From contig JAVTVX010000012.1 of NCBI GenBank assembly GCA_033439265.1, positions 35,776,261 to 35,840,260 of the forward strand: a stretch of DNA of 64,000 bases, given 5' to 3'. Positions 47,807-58,412 of the stretch are shown piece after piece. A program made the translations under genes and the position numbers. Source of the DNA: Dillenia suffruticosa (lineage: Eukaryota > Streptophyta > Magnoliopsida > Dilleniales > Dilleniaceae). Under the pieces are notes generated by a model that was not told the DNA's origin, ran no database searches, and was given only the letters and a program-made list of their open reading frames with translations. Positions within the stretch are counted from its first letter, which is position 1. Each line of letters begins with the position of its first letter.

Positions 47807-49184
47807 TGGTGTGTCGTCAAACAACCAAAATTAAAATTACCTACTTCACTAAAGACAAGTCTAGGGTGAGCAGAGTCGAATCCACAGGGAACGGCGGATT
47901 TATCTCTTTCAAGGAAAATGAAAATATGGGGGGTTTTGATAAAATAATCTAAACAAACAAATCACTGAAAATTAACTACAATAAAATGATGAGAAAATAT
48001 CAATTAAAGGAAAAGATGTCAATTAAGATAAAATCTAGCCAAATGAGTTATTTCCGCCTTGATGTGTTTGATTGATCATCGATACAAAAATTACTCGATA
48101 TTATGCGAATAAATTGGTTATAGCCGCTAAGTATCACGAAGCGACCAATCTCTCCGTACTTCTTCGGTAATCAAGATACCATCATTAATTATTTCCCTAA
48201 TCGAAAGACAACCCAAGAGACCCTCGTTGGATTTAATGTTCCGACAGCATTACGATCTAAAGAGACCCAATTCTAATCAGTAAATTCCGACCTGGATTTA
48301 TTTAAATTAGATTACCTAATCTCTTGACATAAATCCTACCGCTTGCGAGGCCATAAAATTATGTCAATTACCACTCCATTAAAAACATACAAACCTTGCT
48401 ATTTTTAAATGGTAGTAGACTATTCTGGGGTTATTAAACATAGGCCTCTATTTAACAATCCCAAAACGATCATGAACACTAAGCATAGAGATTAAATAAA
48501 TACCCACAAATATCAAGCAAATAAGATCATTTAGATCTCACAATCATCATTCATCAAGGTTTCAATAATCATTTGATTAGAAAAATAAATTAAAAACAAA
48601 ACATAATAAAAAGAAAACTCATAAAAAATGAATATTGCTTCTAAGTAAATGAAAACAAGAACAAAGGATTTTTTTTCTCCTTCGGCTAAGCTGCAGCCTG
48701 CTGTTTTCCTGCTTCTGCACACCCTCAAAAGCCAATAATACAAAGCTTAAATACCTCCTCTAGTGGGTGTGCGGCTGGAACCCTAAAGGAATAGTAATTC
48801 CTACAATTTTACCTTAATAAAATTATTCCATAATATTCTCTAAAATTGAATGAAATATCCTAAAGAATAAAATCCTAAAAACTTCAAGTAAAATAATTAC
48901 AACGATTCAAAATTTCACATTCCTAAATATTAGGAATGAAGAATAAAATCTTCAAAAGTTTTGTATTTCTCCTTGAATTCAGCGTGCTCACGTGCTAATG
49001 AAGAGTCACTTCTTTCTGTTCTTTCATCCTTGCATAATTGCTCCAATTAAGTCTCTTTTTCTTCATATTTCTCCCCGCCCTTTGTCTGATTAATCTAACA
49101 CATCAATCACCACAATTAGTGTAATATTTTCTCAAAATAATGCAAAAATCAATTACAAATATTACACTTATTTTGTTCCTATCA
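47807..49184 (-). repeat. 3' LTR of the Athila-type element (1,378 bases)
   Basis: Complement starts TGATAGGAACAAAATAAG and ends GACGACACACCA. By eye I count roughly 15-20 differences from the retained part of the other LTR over about 950 bases, so the insertion is young compared with the other elements here. Confidence 0.88.
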
Positions 49185-49199
49185 AATTCCCCCACACCT
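49185..49199 (-). promoter_or_regulatory. Polypurine tract of the Athila-type element
   Basis: Complement AGGTGTGGGGGAATT directly abuts the TGATAGG start of the 3' LTR, as expected for the plus-strand primer of reverse transcription. Confidence 0.85.
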
Positions 49200-50669
49200 A
49201 GATGATGCTTGTCCTCAAGCATTCCCAACTCATCTAAATCGAACACTAAAAACCTGCTTGTTTTTCTTTCAAGTCCCCAAGTCAATAATCACTATTAAAA
49301 GTTAAGCTGAAAGCATAATCAAAACAGCAAGTACTTCACAGTATTCCGTACTAAAACAACCACTATATATCCCAACAGTCACTTATGAAATCCAAATAGC
49401 AAGATTCGACAATCCTCTCCAAGGGGTCACTCTAATGCACTCGAAAGGGTGAAGAATATTTCAATAACACTCAAATCAACACATTGGAATTGGTATTACC
49501 ATATGCTTGCAAATATATCAAATCTCCACCACTTAAAAATTAGAATTTCATGCATCAATCTAAAGGTCTTTTATTTTGTTGTAACATGGCTAGGGTTAAG
49601 GGTAGGATAAAAGGGAATATCAAGGGTTAAAATCATACCAAAGGCCATATATAATTAACCACACAATTTTTTATAACATTGATCAATCTTTGCCTCAACA
49701 AATAGCAAACAAAATTGAATTCTTGCTCTTCAAATGAATAGACAATAGCAAACAACATACAAGAATATAAAATGCTTTCTCAATTTTCTATGACTGAAGT
49801 GTAGATGAATTTTCAATCAAAATACAACACTTCTCTTTCTCATCCACTTTTTTTTTTTTCGGAATGCCCCCCATTTTCTTTTTTTTTCCGAACATATATC
49901 ATTTTCATGAAAATGTCAACATCAAAATTCCAATCATCATCTTCCTATTGAGACGAACATAAAACCAAAATCATGCAATTAAATATATATACCTTTGGTA
50001 CTAGGGTTTGAAACGAAGGCTAAAATCAAAAGCTAGGTGTTGTATTGAGTGGGTTTTAACGAAGAAAAAGGGTAAAGGCTCAAATTGGGTAACTAAGGGT
50101 TTATGAAATCAGGGTATGGATTTTAAGAAAGCCAAAAATGGGTAAATCCTAAGTGCCTTTATAATTTCAATGCATAAAATCCTATATGTGGTCTCGAAAT
50201 GCATAACAATGCAAGTTCTAGAATGTGCAATCCAAGTGTGATAATCACTCATCAAGAAAAAATAATTTCGAGCACAAAGAATGAATTTGCTCGTTTATGG
50301 CTCAAAACCTCACTTTTTAAGTAGGGTTTGTGTCAAATCTTTGCATGTTCATCATTCAAAGAAAACTATTAAAGACATGAGAAATCATTTCAAGCACAAA
50401 AAACACCATTGATACAAGCCATTTGTCATACATCTCCAGCCACCCAAATAGCATACATCAACAAAGGGAACTTGAATTTTTTTTTTTTTTTTTTAAAAAT
50501 GCCTATAAAGAATGCTCCTATATATGAATCTAAAATAAGGCTAACCTCCCCCACACCCAAATCATACATTGTCCCCAATGTATGCCGAAATGAAGAAAGA
50601 GCAAAAGAAAAGAAGAAAACATGGAAAAATGAAGAAACAAACAAGAAGGCAAGATAGAACAATACTCCC
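49200..50669. other. Non-coding stretch between the env-position ORF and 3' LTR
   Basis: About 1.5 kb without a supported ORF, as is common in Athila elements. It contains poly-A/T runs (49,848-49,859; 50,478-50,494). Confidence 0.6.
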
Positions 50670-52106
50670 CTACGGTGGAGGTGGAAACGGAGGACGAAAG
50701 CCGACGAACTCGAAATATGCCATAAGGTTGGTTTCCATGCGAGACAAACGGTCGTCGATAGATTGAAGTGTGGGTGTGGAAAAGGGGACTGCAGAGGGAT
50801 GAAGGATTGCCTCAGGGATGGGAGAACCTGCAGGAGGACAAGAAAAATGCTTCGGGCGTGCACCCGGAGGGTTAAAAGTGTAATGCCCATCTGAAACCGA
50901 TAAAACACCCATACGTACTAAACAATCTAAATCCAACGGTTCTATAGGGCATGCTTCATGTAGATCATGATTAGCCAAGTCCAACACGCCCAAATTAACG
51001 GCCAGAAGGGTAATGAAGGAGCCCAAAATTAATGGTCGCTTTGGCTTATTCACACAAGATAGGAATTGAGAGGCTACCCAATACCCGAAATTAACTCGTT
51101 GGTTGGTGTGCATGCACCATAGGAAAAAAAGTTCAGGTTTAGTGCAAACGGCGGAGCTATCCTTGCGGCCAGAAAACCTAAAGGCCAGGACCTTATGAAT
51201 GAGTCGCAATGCATTATCCTTCAAATAGGTACCCTTTGAATGACTAGGGTGATAAGGAATAGGATCAACAGTCAACTCAGTCCAGATGCGCATGTATGTA
51301 GAGTTAAAATGGGGAGGGAAATCACAGAAACTAGTCTGATATGCAGAGGACTGGGTGTGAGCCTCACGGAGGAATCCTAGGGCAACGTTAAATTCAGTCA
51401 AGGAGAGATGAAATGAGTGATTCATCAAGCGAAAGTGAATTAAGTTAGGGGTGTAGGCAGTGAAATCCGTGGGTGTGTGAAAGCGAAAAGTGGTGTAAAA
51501 TTCATAAGTTAGCTCAAGCAGGGCAGGGAAAGTGCAGTTCAAGTATTGCTCCCAGCCAATAGCAGAGAGATATTGGGCAATGAAGTCATGCAAATTCAGT
51601 ACTTGCAAAGATGGAAAATGAAAGGATTTACAAGGAATGATACGTCGAACAGAAATAGCAGAGTACCTTTGTCGCGCTTTAGCAGAATGAAATCGCAGAC
51701 AGCCGCGAAAGTGAGTACGCGGCGGGGGAAGGACAGATTTCCCTCTCGCTACCCTTGAACGGACGCGAGCCCTTTTCGGAGTGGAAGAGGAGGGTGCAGC
51801 TGCTGTTGCTGGTTCAGGAACTTCAAGAGGCGGAGAGCGATCAATAGGAGGTGAGTGGGGCGTGCGATCATTCGAAGGAGATGAAGATGGAGATCCGTGA
51901 TGGCCCATGGGTGGATTGGAGGTTGAGTGAGGACGGGAGTGGGAGGTGGAAGGCGAAGGGTTTGCGGGAGGCGATGAAGGCGATTCGTCGCTATCGGAGG
52001 AGAGAGAGATGCGAGAGGCACCTTGACTCTTCGGTCCCTGGGGCCAACGCGGGCGGAGGCCAGAGCGACGACGGTGGTGGTGAGGGTGGATCTGCTTCCT
52101 GGCCAT
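50670..52106 (-). CDS. Env-position ORF of the Athila-type element (plant transposon protein family), 478 aa
   Basis: An uninterrupted frame between integrase and the 3' LTR. I chose the ATG at 52106 (MARKQIHPH), since elements of this kind often start with a short basic MAR/MPR motif; an upstream in-frame ATG at 52166 would give 498 aa. The N-terminal 140 residues are basic and rich in Pro and Ser. Residues about 150-390 form a folded domain with the layout of the 'putative plant transposon protein' found downstream of pol in Athila and related elements (W-x-x-Y-L near its start, then a LxxEFYxxF motif). The end is proline-rich (PPFPPPP). I see no convincing membrane segment, so an envelope function is not supported; the true role is unknown. 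It is open although pol has two stops. Confidence 0.8.
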   Translation of the reverse strand: MARKQIHPHHHRRRSGLRPRWPQGPKSQGASRISLSSDSDESPSSPPANPSPSTSHSRPHSTSNPPMGHHGSPSSSPSNDRTPHSPPIDRSPPLEVPEPATAAAPSSSTPKRARVRSRVARGKSVLPPPRTHFRGCLRFHSAKARQRYSAISVRRIIPCKSFHFPSLQVLNLHDFIAQYLSAIGWEQYLNCTFPALLELTYEFYTTFRFHTPTDFTAYTPNLIHFRLMNHSFHLSLTEFNVALGFLREAHTQSSAYQTSFCDFPPHFNSTYMRIWTELTVDPIPYHPSHSKGTYLKDNALRLIHKVLAFRFSGRKDSSAVCTKPELFFLWCMHTNQRVNFGYWVASQFLSCVNKPKRPLILGSFITLLAVNLGVLDLANHDLHEACPIEPLDLDCLVRMGVLSVSDGHYTFNPPGARPKHFSCPPAGSPIPEAILHPSAVPFSTPTLQSIDDRLSRMETNLMAYFEFVGFRPPFPPPP

Positions 52107-52199
52107 CAGTGGCGGCAGCGTAGATAGCGTCGAAGGCGAAAGAGGAAAGAAAACCCTAGAAAACAAAGGGCGAAAGTTAGAGCAGACAAGGGAAAGTTG

Positions 52200-52212
52200 A
52201 ATCTTCTCTTCG

Positions 52213-52249
<37 letters not shown>

Positions 52250-52530
52250 AGAAGTGGGCTGAACTTAAGGTGTGGGCACGCCGTAAATGAAATGAGATGC
52301 TGTCCGTCTAATGGTTGAAGGGCCAGACGTGGACGGAGCATAGTGCGTGGTCACGCCCTATCGTGGGAGTACGTCTGCCAGTGGGAGTGAGATGGACAGA
52401 TGTGAAAAGTGATTACGGCGTGGGCACGCCTTAAGGGAAAATGATGTCTGTCCGTGTAAACGAGGTGGGCAGATGGGAGTAGGAGATAGGGCGTGGGCAC
52501 GCCCTATAATGCGACCGCTTCTGATTTTAT
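52200..52530. repeat. About 74-base periodic repeat with near-palindrome GGCGTGGGCACGCC
   Basis: The motif or close variants occur at 52,270-52,282, 52,345-52,358, 52,417-52,430 and 52,490-52,504, spaced 73-75 bases. Related GGACAGATG / GGGCAGATGGG words lie between them. A long poly-T run (52,217-52,247) precedes it. It lies between integrase and the env-position ORF, where a promoter, splice or RNA structure signal could sit. Function unknown. Confidence 0.6.
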
Positions 52531-52733
52531 TTTATTTTATTTTATTTTTTGTTGCATAGTCACTCCTAAAACAAGTTTAAAGAAGGAAAATAAAGAGAAT
52601 GAATAATTAAAATAAAAAATAAAAAATAATAATAATAATAACGAATAAATAAATAAAATAAAATAGGACTATTGGGTTGCCTCCCAATGAGCGCCTTTGT
52701 TTATCGTCTTTGGCTCGACATTGTCTTCTCGTC

Positions 52734-54365
52734 TTACTCCTCCTTGTATGTGGGATGTGCCAAATGAACTTCCTCCACTGTAGAGACATCAAATCTGTCA
52801 ATAAATGGTTTCAATCGTTGTCCATTCACCTTAAAAGTGTTGTTAGTCTCTAGATTTTTAATTTCAATAGCACCATGAGGGGAGATACTTACTACTGAGT
52901 ATGGTCCTGTCCATCGAGATTTTAACTTACCGGGCATAAACTTCAATTTGGAATCGAAAAGAAGCACTTTTTGACCTTCAAAGAAGTGTTTTTGCCGACG
53001 AAATTTATCGTGAACGAGTTTAGTCCTTTCTTTGTAAAGCCTTGCATTGTTGTAAGCTTCTAAACGAATCTTTTCCAATTCCTGAAGTTGCAACTTCCTC
53101 TCCCATCCAACTTCCTTGGCATCTAAGTTGCATTGCTTGACTGCCCAAAAAGCACGATGTTCAATAGCAACCGGTAAATGACATAACTTACCAAAGACTA
53201 ATCGGTATGGTGACATTCCAATTGGGGTTTTGAATGCAGTTCGATAAGCCTAGAGTGCATCCTCCAATCGTAAACTCCAATCCTTACGGCTTGGATTTAC
53301 TGTTTTTTCCAAAATGCTCTTAATCTCACGGTTAGAAACTTCTGCTTGCCCATTGGTTTGAGGATGGTATGCGGTAGCTACTCGGTGATTAACTCCATAT
53401 TTGCGCATTAAAGCTTCCACCGTACGATTGCAAAAATGTGTACCTTGATCACTGATGATTGCCTTCGGTACCCCAAACCTACAGAAAATGTTAGATTTAA
53501 GGAAACTTACAACAACCGTAGAATCATTAGTACGGGTAGCTTTTGCTTCTACCCATTTCGAGACATAGTCTACTGCAAGCAAAATATATAGAAAGCCACA
53601 TGAACTAGGAAAGGGTCCCATAAAATCCATACCCCATACATCGAAAATTTCACAAAATAAAATTGGGGTTTGAGACATTTCATCCCTAGAGGATATGTTG
53701 CCCATCCTTTGACAATTCACACAACTCTTACAATATTGGTATGCATCCTTCAAGAGTGTTTCCCAATAGAAACCACTATCCAGAATTTTTCTAGCTGTTC
53801 TTTTGGGACCAAAATGACCACCACATGCATGACTATGACAATGAGCAAGAATGGAATGAATTTCATCGTTAGGCACACATCTACGAATGATTTGATCAGA
53901 TCCTATTTTCCACAAGTACGGATCATCCCAAATGTAGTACTTCGAGTCATTCCTAAGCTTGTTCCTTTGTGCAATACGTAGGTCATGAGGAAGAATCCCA
54001 GTTACAAGAAAATTTACAATGTCAGCAAATCAAGGTTCCTTACCTGTCTTACCTTGTAGGGTAAACAATTGCTCATCCGGAAATGTTTCAGATATAGGTA
54101 AGGATTCTTCTTCTCGCACCAAGTGACTCAAATGATCAGCTACAGAATTTTCAAGTCCCTTCCTGTCCCTAATCTCCCAATCGAATTCTTGCAAAAGCAG
54201 TACCCATCGAATAAGTCGTGGTTTTGACTCCTTCTTTGAAAGCAAATATTTCAAGGCTGCATGATCAGAGTAAACGACAACCTTAGATCCTAACAAATAA
54301 GATCTAAATTTCTTAAAAGCAAAAACTATGGCAAGAAGCTCCTTCTCAGTTGTGGTATAGTTGTA
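52734..54365 (-). pseudogene. Athila-type pol remnant: RNase H and integrase, two stops
   Basis: One frame runs from 54,365 to TAA at 52,734. It has the end of RNase H ([11 protein letters not shown], then [11 protein letters not shown], then ADHLSHL), and integrase with the HHCC zinc finger (His and His around 53,830, CKSCVNC near 53,710) and the catalytic DDE residues ([23 protein letters not shown]). The C-terminal part has the GPY-type motif (RWTGPYSVV). Two in-frame stops break it: TGA at 54,032-54,030 and TAG at 53,252-53,250. Both replace a Trp that relatives have (PWFADIVNF and DALWAYRTA), so each is a single G-to-A change. Reverse transcriptase and everything before it are deleted. 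Confidence 0.9.
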
Positions 54366-54369
54366 TTAC

Positions 54370-55323
54370 GTTGGATTGAGTGTTCCGACAGCATTACGAT
54401 CTAAAGAGACCCAATTCTAATCAGTAAATTCCAACCTGGATTTATTTAAATTAGATTACCTAATCTCTTGACATAAATCCTACCGCTTGCGAGGCCATAA
54501 AATTATGTCAATTACCACTCCATTAAAAATATACAAACCTTGCTATTTTTAAATGGTAGTAGACTATTCTAGGGTTATTAAACATAGGCCTCTATTTAAC
54601 AATCCCAAAACGATCATGAACACTAAGCATAGAGATTAAATAAATACCCACAAATATCAAGCAAATAAGATCATTTAGATCTCACAATCATCATTCATCA
54701 AGATTTCAATAATCCTTTGACTAGAAAAATAAATTAAAAACAAAGTATAATAAAAAGAAAACTCATAAAAAATGAATATTGCTTCTAAGTAAATGAAGAC
54801 AAGAACAAAGGATTTATTCTTCGGCTAAGCTGCAGCCTGCTGTTTTCTTGCTTCTGCACGCCCTCAAAAGCCAATAATACAAAGCTTAAATACCTCCTCT
54901 AGTGGGTGTGCGGCTGGAACCCTAAAGGAATAGTAATTCCTACAATTTTACCTTAGTAAAATTATTCCATAATATTCTCTAAAATTGAATGAAATATCCT
55001 AAAAAATAAAATCCTAAAAACTTCAAGTAAAATAATTACAACGATTCAAAATTTCACATTCCTAAATATTAGGAATGAAGAATAAAATCTTCAAAAGTCT
55101 TGTATTTCTCCTTGAATTCAGCGTGCTCACGTGCTAATGAAGAGTCACTTCTTTCTGTTCTTTCATCCTTGCATAATTGCTCCAATTAAGTCTCTTTTTC
55201 TTCATATTTCTCCCCGCCTTTTGTCTGATTAATCTAACACATCAATCACCACAATTAGTGTAATATTTTCTCAAAATAATACAAAAATCAATTACAAATA
55301 TTACACTTATTTTGTTCCTATCA
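54370..55323 (-). repeat. 5' LTR of the Athila-type element, truncated
   Basis: Matches 48,225-49,184 of the full LTR. Its last 420 or so bases are missing, and the sequence passes straight into RNase H near 54,366-54,369. One deletion therefore removed the LTR end, primer binding site, gag, protease and reverse transcriptase. Confidence 0.88.
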
Positions 55324-55372
55324 CATCATCACGAGACCCTTCAAAATCTCATTTGAAAAGTTGAAAATCTCT

Positions 55373-57041
55373 TAAGATTTTCCTTTTTCTTTTTTGGTCT
55401 TGCTTGCAGAATAATTAGCTAATAGAAAAATCAAATTAGTATTTTATTTTAATGCTGCCTAAGGTGTGAAAATTTTAGTAAAGAATGGTTCCATAATTCA
55501 ATTTTTTCATTTAGATGAAAACATGAACTCAATAGCTGAGTTTGGATTATTGGTGAAAACATATCTGTTATATATATTTTATTATTAGAGATATAATAAT
55601 AAATTTATTCTAAAACAATAATTATAGTTCAAATAAAATATTTTACCATAGACAAAGACCATTATGAATGCACAAAGAGGGGACTGTTGCTATTTGGTTG
55701 CTTTCTTCAACTCTTTTTGCATGTGGGGAGAAATAAAATTGAAGACACAACGTTGGGAAAAAAGAAAAAGATGATCATATAGAGAGACCCTCAAGAGTAT
55801 TTGTGGCATGCCCATGTATTAAAGACATGAAATAGCAGGGAAAAGTGTTCTAGAGAATTTTCTTATTGAACAAAAATAAGGATAAGGGAATCACATTAAT
55901 TCTTTTTTAAGTTAATAAATGGCATTAACCATTTCACGTCGGCAGGAAAGCCATTTTCTTATTTGACCCAAATATCGATTTATCTAACAAAGCAAGATTT
56001 TTTGACTTTCCACAGGGATCGAGAGAGAGAGAGAGAGAGAGATGAAAGAGAAAATTCTGCATCGATGGCATGTTACACATGAAAAAGAATATTTGTCTCA
56101 AAGCGAAATTGCGTGGAATAATCGAAGGCGTCTTCATAAACGCCAATCGCTTTACCCACACACACACACACACTCTCTCTCTCTCTCTTAACTTTGGTGC
56201 GTGGAATAGATTTAATTCGAAAGGCCGACATAGTCAAACAAGAGTAATCTAGAACAACTTCACGAGTTCTATCCTATGAGACCCTTTCAAGGGTTTACCC
56301 AAATGGACCATAATTCAACTATAGTGACAGACACTAGACCAAATTTAGCACAATTATTTGTAGAAAAAAAGGAAATTTTGGGTTCTCTTTCTCTCCCTCT
56401 CAACAAGCTTTTGGATCAACCCCACGCTTGTATGTTTACAGAATTCCACCATTTGAAGAAGTTGCAAGGGGGGACCGTGGAATGTATGACACCAAACCTT
56501 CATTCAACAACTTAAGATTTTAGATATTTGACTTATGGACGAGTCTGGATTTGTTTTTGGAGGCAAAATAAAATAAAATATAAAGTCTGTAATAAATATT
56601 AAATATAAATTAACTTTCATAATAATAAAATTGTCTATTTTTATATTAATACTTAATATTTAATAATTTCTTTCTCAATATATATAACAGTGAAAAGAAA
56701 TAAAATAGTAAATTCATATCAATCATTAACTAATCGATATGTTATTGATTTTTCAAATATTAATAAAAACATCATACATTCATTCAATGCTAAAAAACCC
56801 AAATAAATTTCTGGAGAGGGAGAGAGATGTGATTAAATATTGAAAAGGGAATAAAATACCAAAAGTGGGAAAATGAGGGGCCAAAACAATAGAATATTAG
56901 TAATAATATAAAATTTCACCCAGCAAAACAAGTACAAAATTTATGCAGGAGCCATGGCCTTGCCAGCACCCCCTTTACCTCCGTGCTTGATTAGATTAGA
57001 CTCTGTGCCTGCACGCTCGCGCATAGGTAATTTCTCCCTCT

Positions 57042-57118
<77 letters not shown>

Positions 57119-57293
57119 GCAAGATTTTCTGACTTTCCACAGGGATCGAGAGAGAGAGAGAGAGAGATGAAAGAGAAAATTCTGCATCGATGGCATGTTA
57201 CACATGAAAAAGAATATTTGTCTCACAGCGAAATTGCGTGGAATAATCGAAGGCGTCTTCATAAATGCCAATCGCTTTACCCACACACACACA

Positions 57294-57345
<52 letters not shown>

Positions 57346-58185
57346 CTTTGGTGCGTGGAATAGATTTAATTCAAAAGTCCGACATAGTCAAACAAGAGTA
57401 ATCTAGAACAACTTCACGAGTTCTATCCTATGAGACCTTTCAAGGGTTTACCCAAATGGACCATAATTCAACTATAGTGACAGACACTAGACCAAATTTA
57501 GCACAATTATTTGTAGAAAAAAAGGAAATTTTGGGTTCTCTTTCTCTCCCTCTCAACAAGCTTTTGGATCAACCCCACGCTTGTATGTTTACAGAATTCC
57601 ACCATTTGAAGTAGTTGCAAGGGGGGACCGTGGAATGTATGACACCAAACCTTCATTCAACAACTTAAGATTTTAGATATTTGACTTATGGACGAGTCTG
57701 GATTTGTTTTTGGAGGCAAAATAAAATAAAATATAAAGTCTGTAATAAATATTAAATATAAATTAACTTTCATAATAATAAAATTGTCTATTTTTATATT
57801 AATACTTAATATTTAATAATTTCTTTCTCAATATATATAACAGTGAAAAGAAATAAAATAGTAAATTCATATCAATCATTAACTAATCGATATGCTATTG
57901 ATTTTTCAAATATTAATAAAAACATCATACATTCATTCAATGCTAAAAAACCCAAATAAATTTCTGGAGAGGGAGAGAGATGTGATTAAATATTGAAAAG
58001 GGAATAAAATACCAAAAGTGGGAAAATGAGGGGCCAAAACAATAGAATATTAGTAATAATATAAAATTTCACCTAGCAAAACAAGTACAAAATTTATGCA
58101 GGAGCCATGGCCTTGCCAGCACCCCCTTTACCTCCGTGCTTGATTAGATTAGACTCTGTGCCTGCACGCGCGCGCATAGGTAATG

Positions 58186-58216
<31 letters not shown>

Positions 58217-58220
58217 AAAT
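55373..58220. repeat. Block Y, copy 2, right part, with a 1,127-base tandem duplication
   Basis: 55,373-56,480 continues Y. Units starting AGCAAGATTT at 55,991 and 57,118 (offset 1,127 bases) are near-identical through AATTTATGCAGGAGCCATGG to the CT microsatellites that end each unit. CT/GA/CA tracts lie at 56,024-56,041, 56,157-56,189, 57,045-57,114, 57,295-57,340 and 58,190-58,216. ORFs over these tracts are not genes. Confidence 0.8.
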
Positions 58221-58412
58221 TTGAGGTGAGACGGTCATACACGAAACTCTTAACACTTTCCTCTGGTCATTAGGCTGTGTGACTAAAGAAAATGGGGTTG
58301 CAAGGAGAATGGAGAGGAGACTGATATTTACCCCATGATGCAAGGCATATGTACATTGTTACGTCGGTGTTCTCTTTACTCTTGGAGACCTAAAGTCTCC
58401 TCAGTTTCTAAT
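58221..58412. other. Spacer between Y2 and Z2, nothing seen
   Basis: Short unique stretch without coding or repeat signal. Confidence 0.4.

Larger units (their letters stand above)
47807..55323 (-). mobile_element. Athila-type Ty3/gypsy retrotransposon, internally deleted, recent
   Basis: Runs TG...CA with flanks TATCA (47,802-47,806) and CATCA (55,324-55,328), a one-mismatch 5-base target duplication. Order on the complement: truncated 5' LTR (55,323-54,370), RNase H and integrase, a long ORF in the env position, a non-coding stretch, polypurine tract and full 3' LTR (49,184-47,807). The end of the 5' LTR, primer binding site, gag, protease and reverse transcriptase are gone. It sits inside repeat X, whose halves lie on either side. 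It cannot move by itself. Confidence 0.9.

Noticed and set aside
56954-57406. ORFs of 68-150 codons rich in Ser-Leu or Arg-Glu
   Set aside because: They are translations of CT/GA microsatellites.
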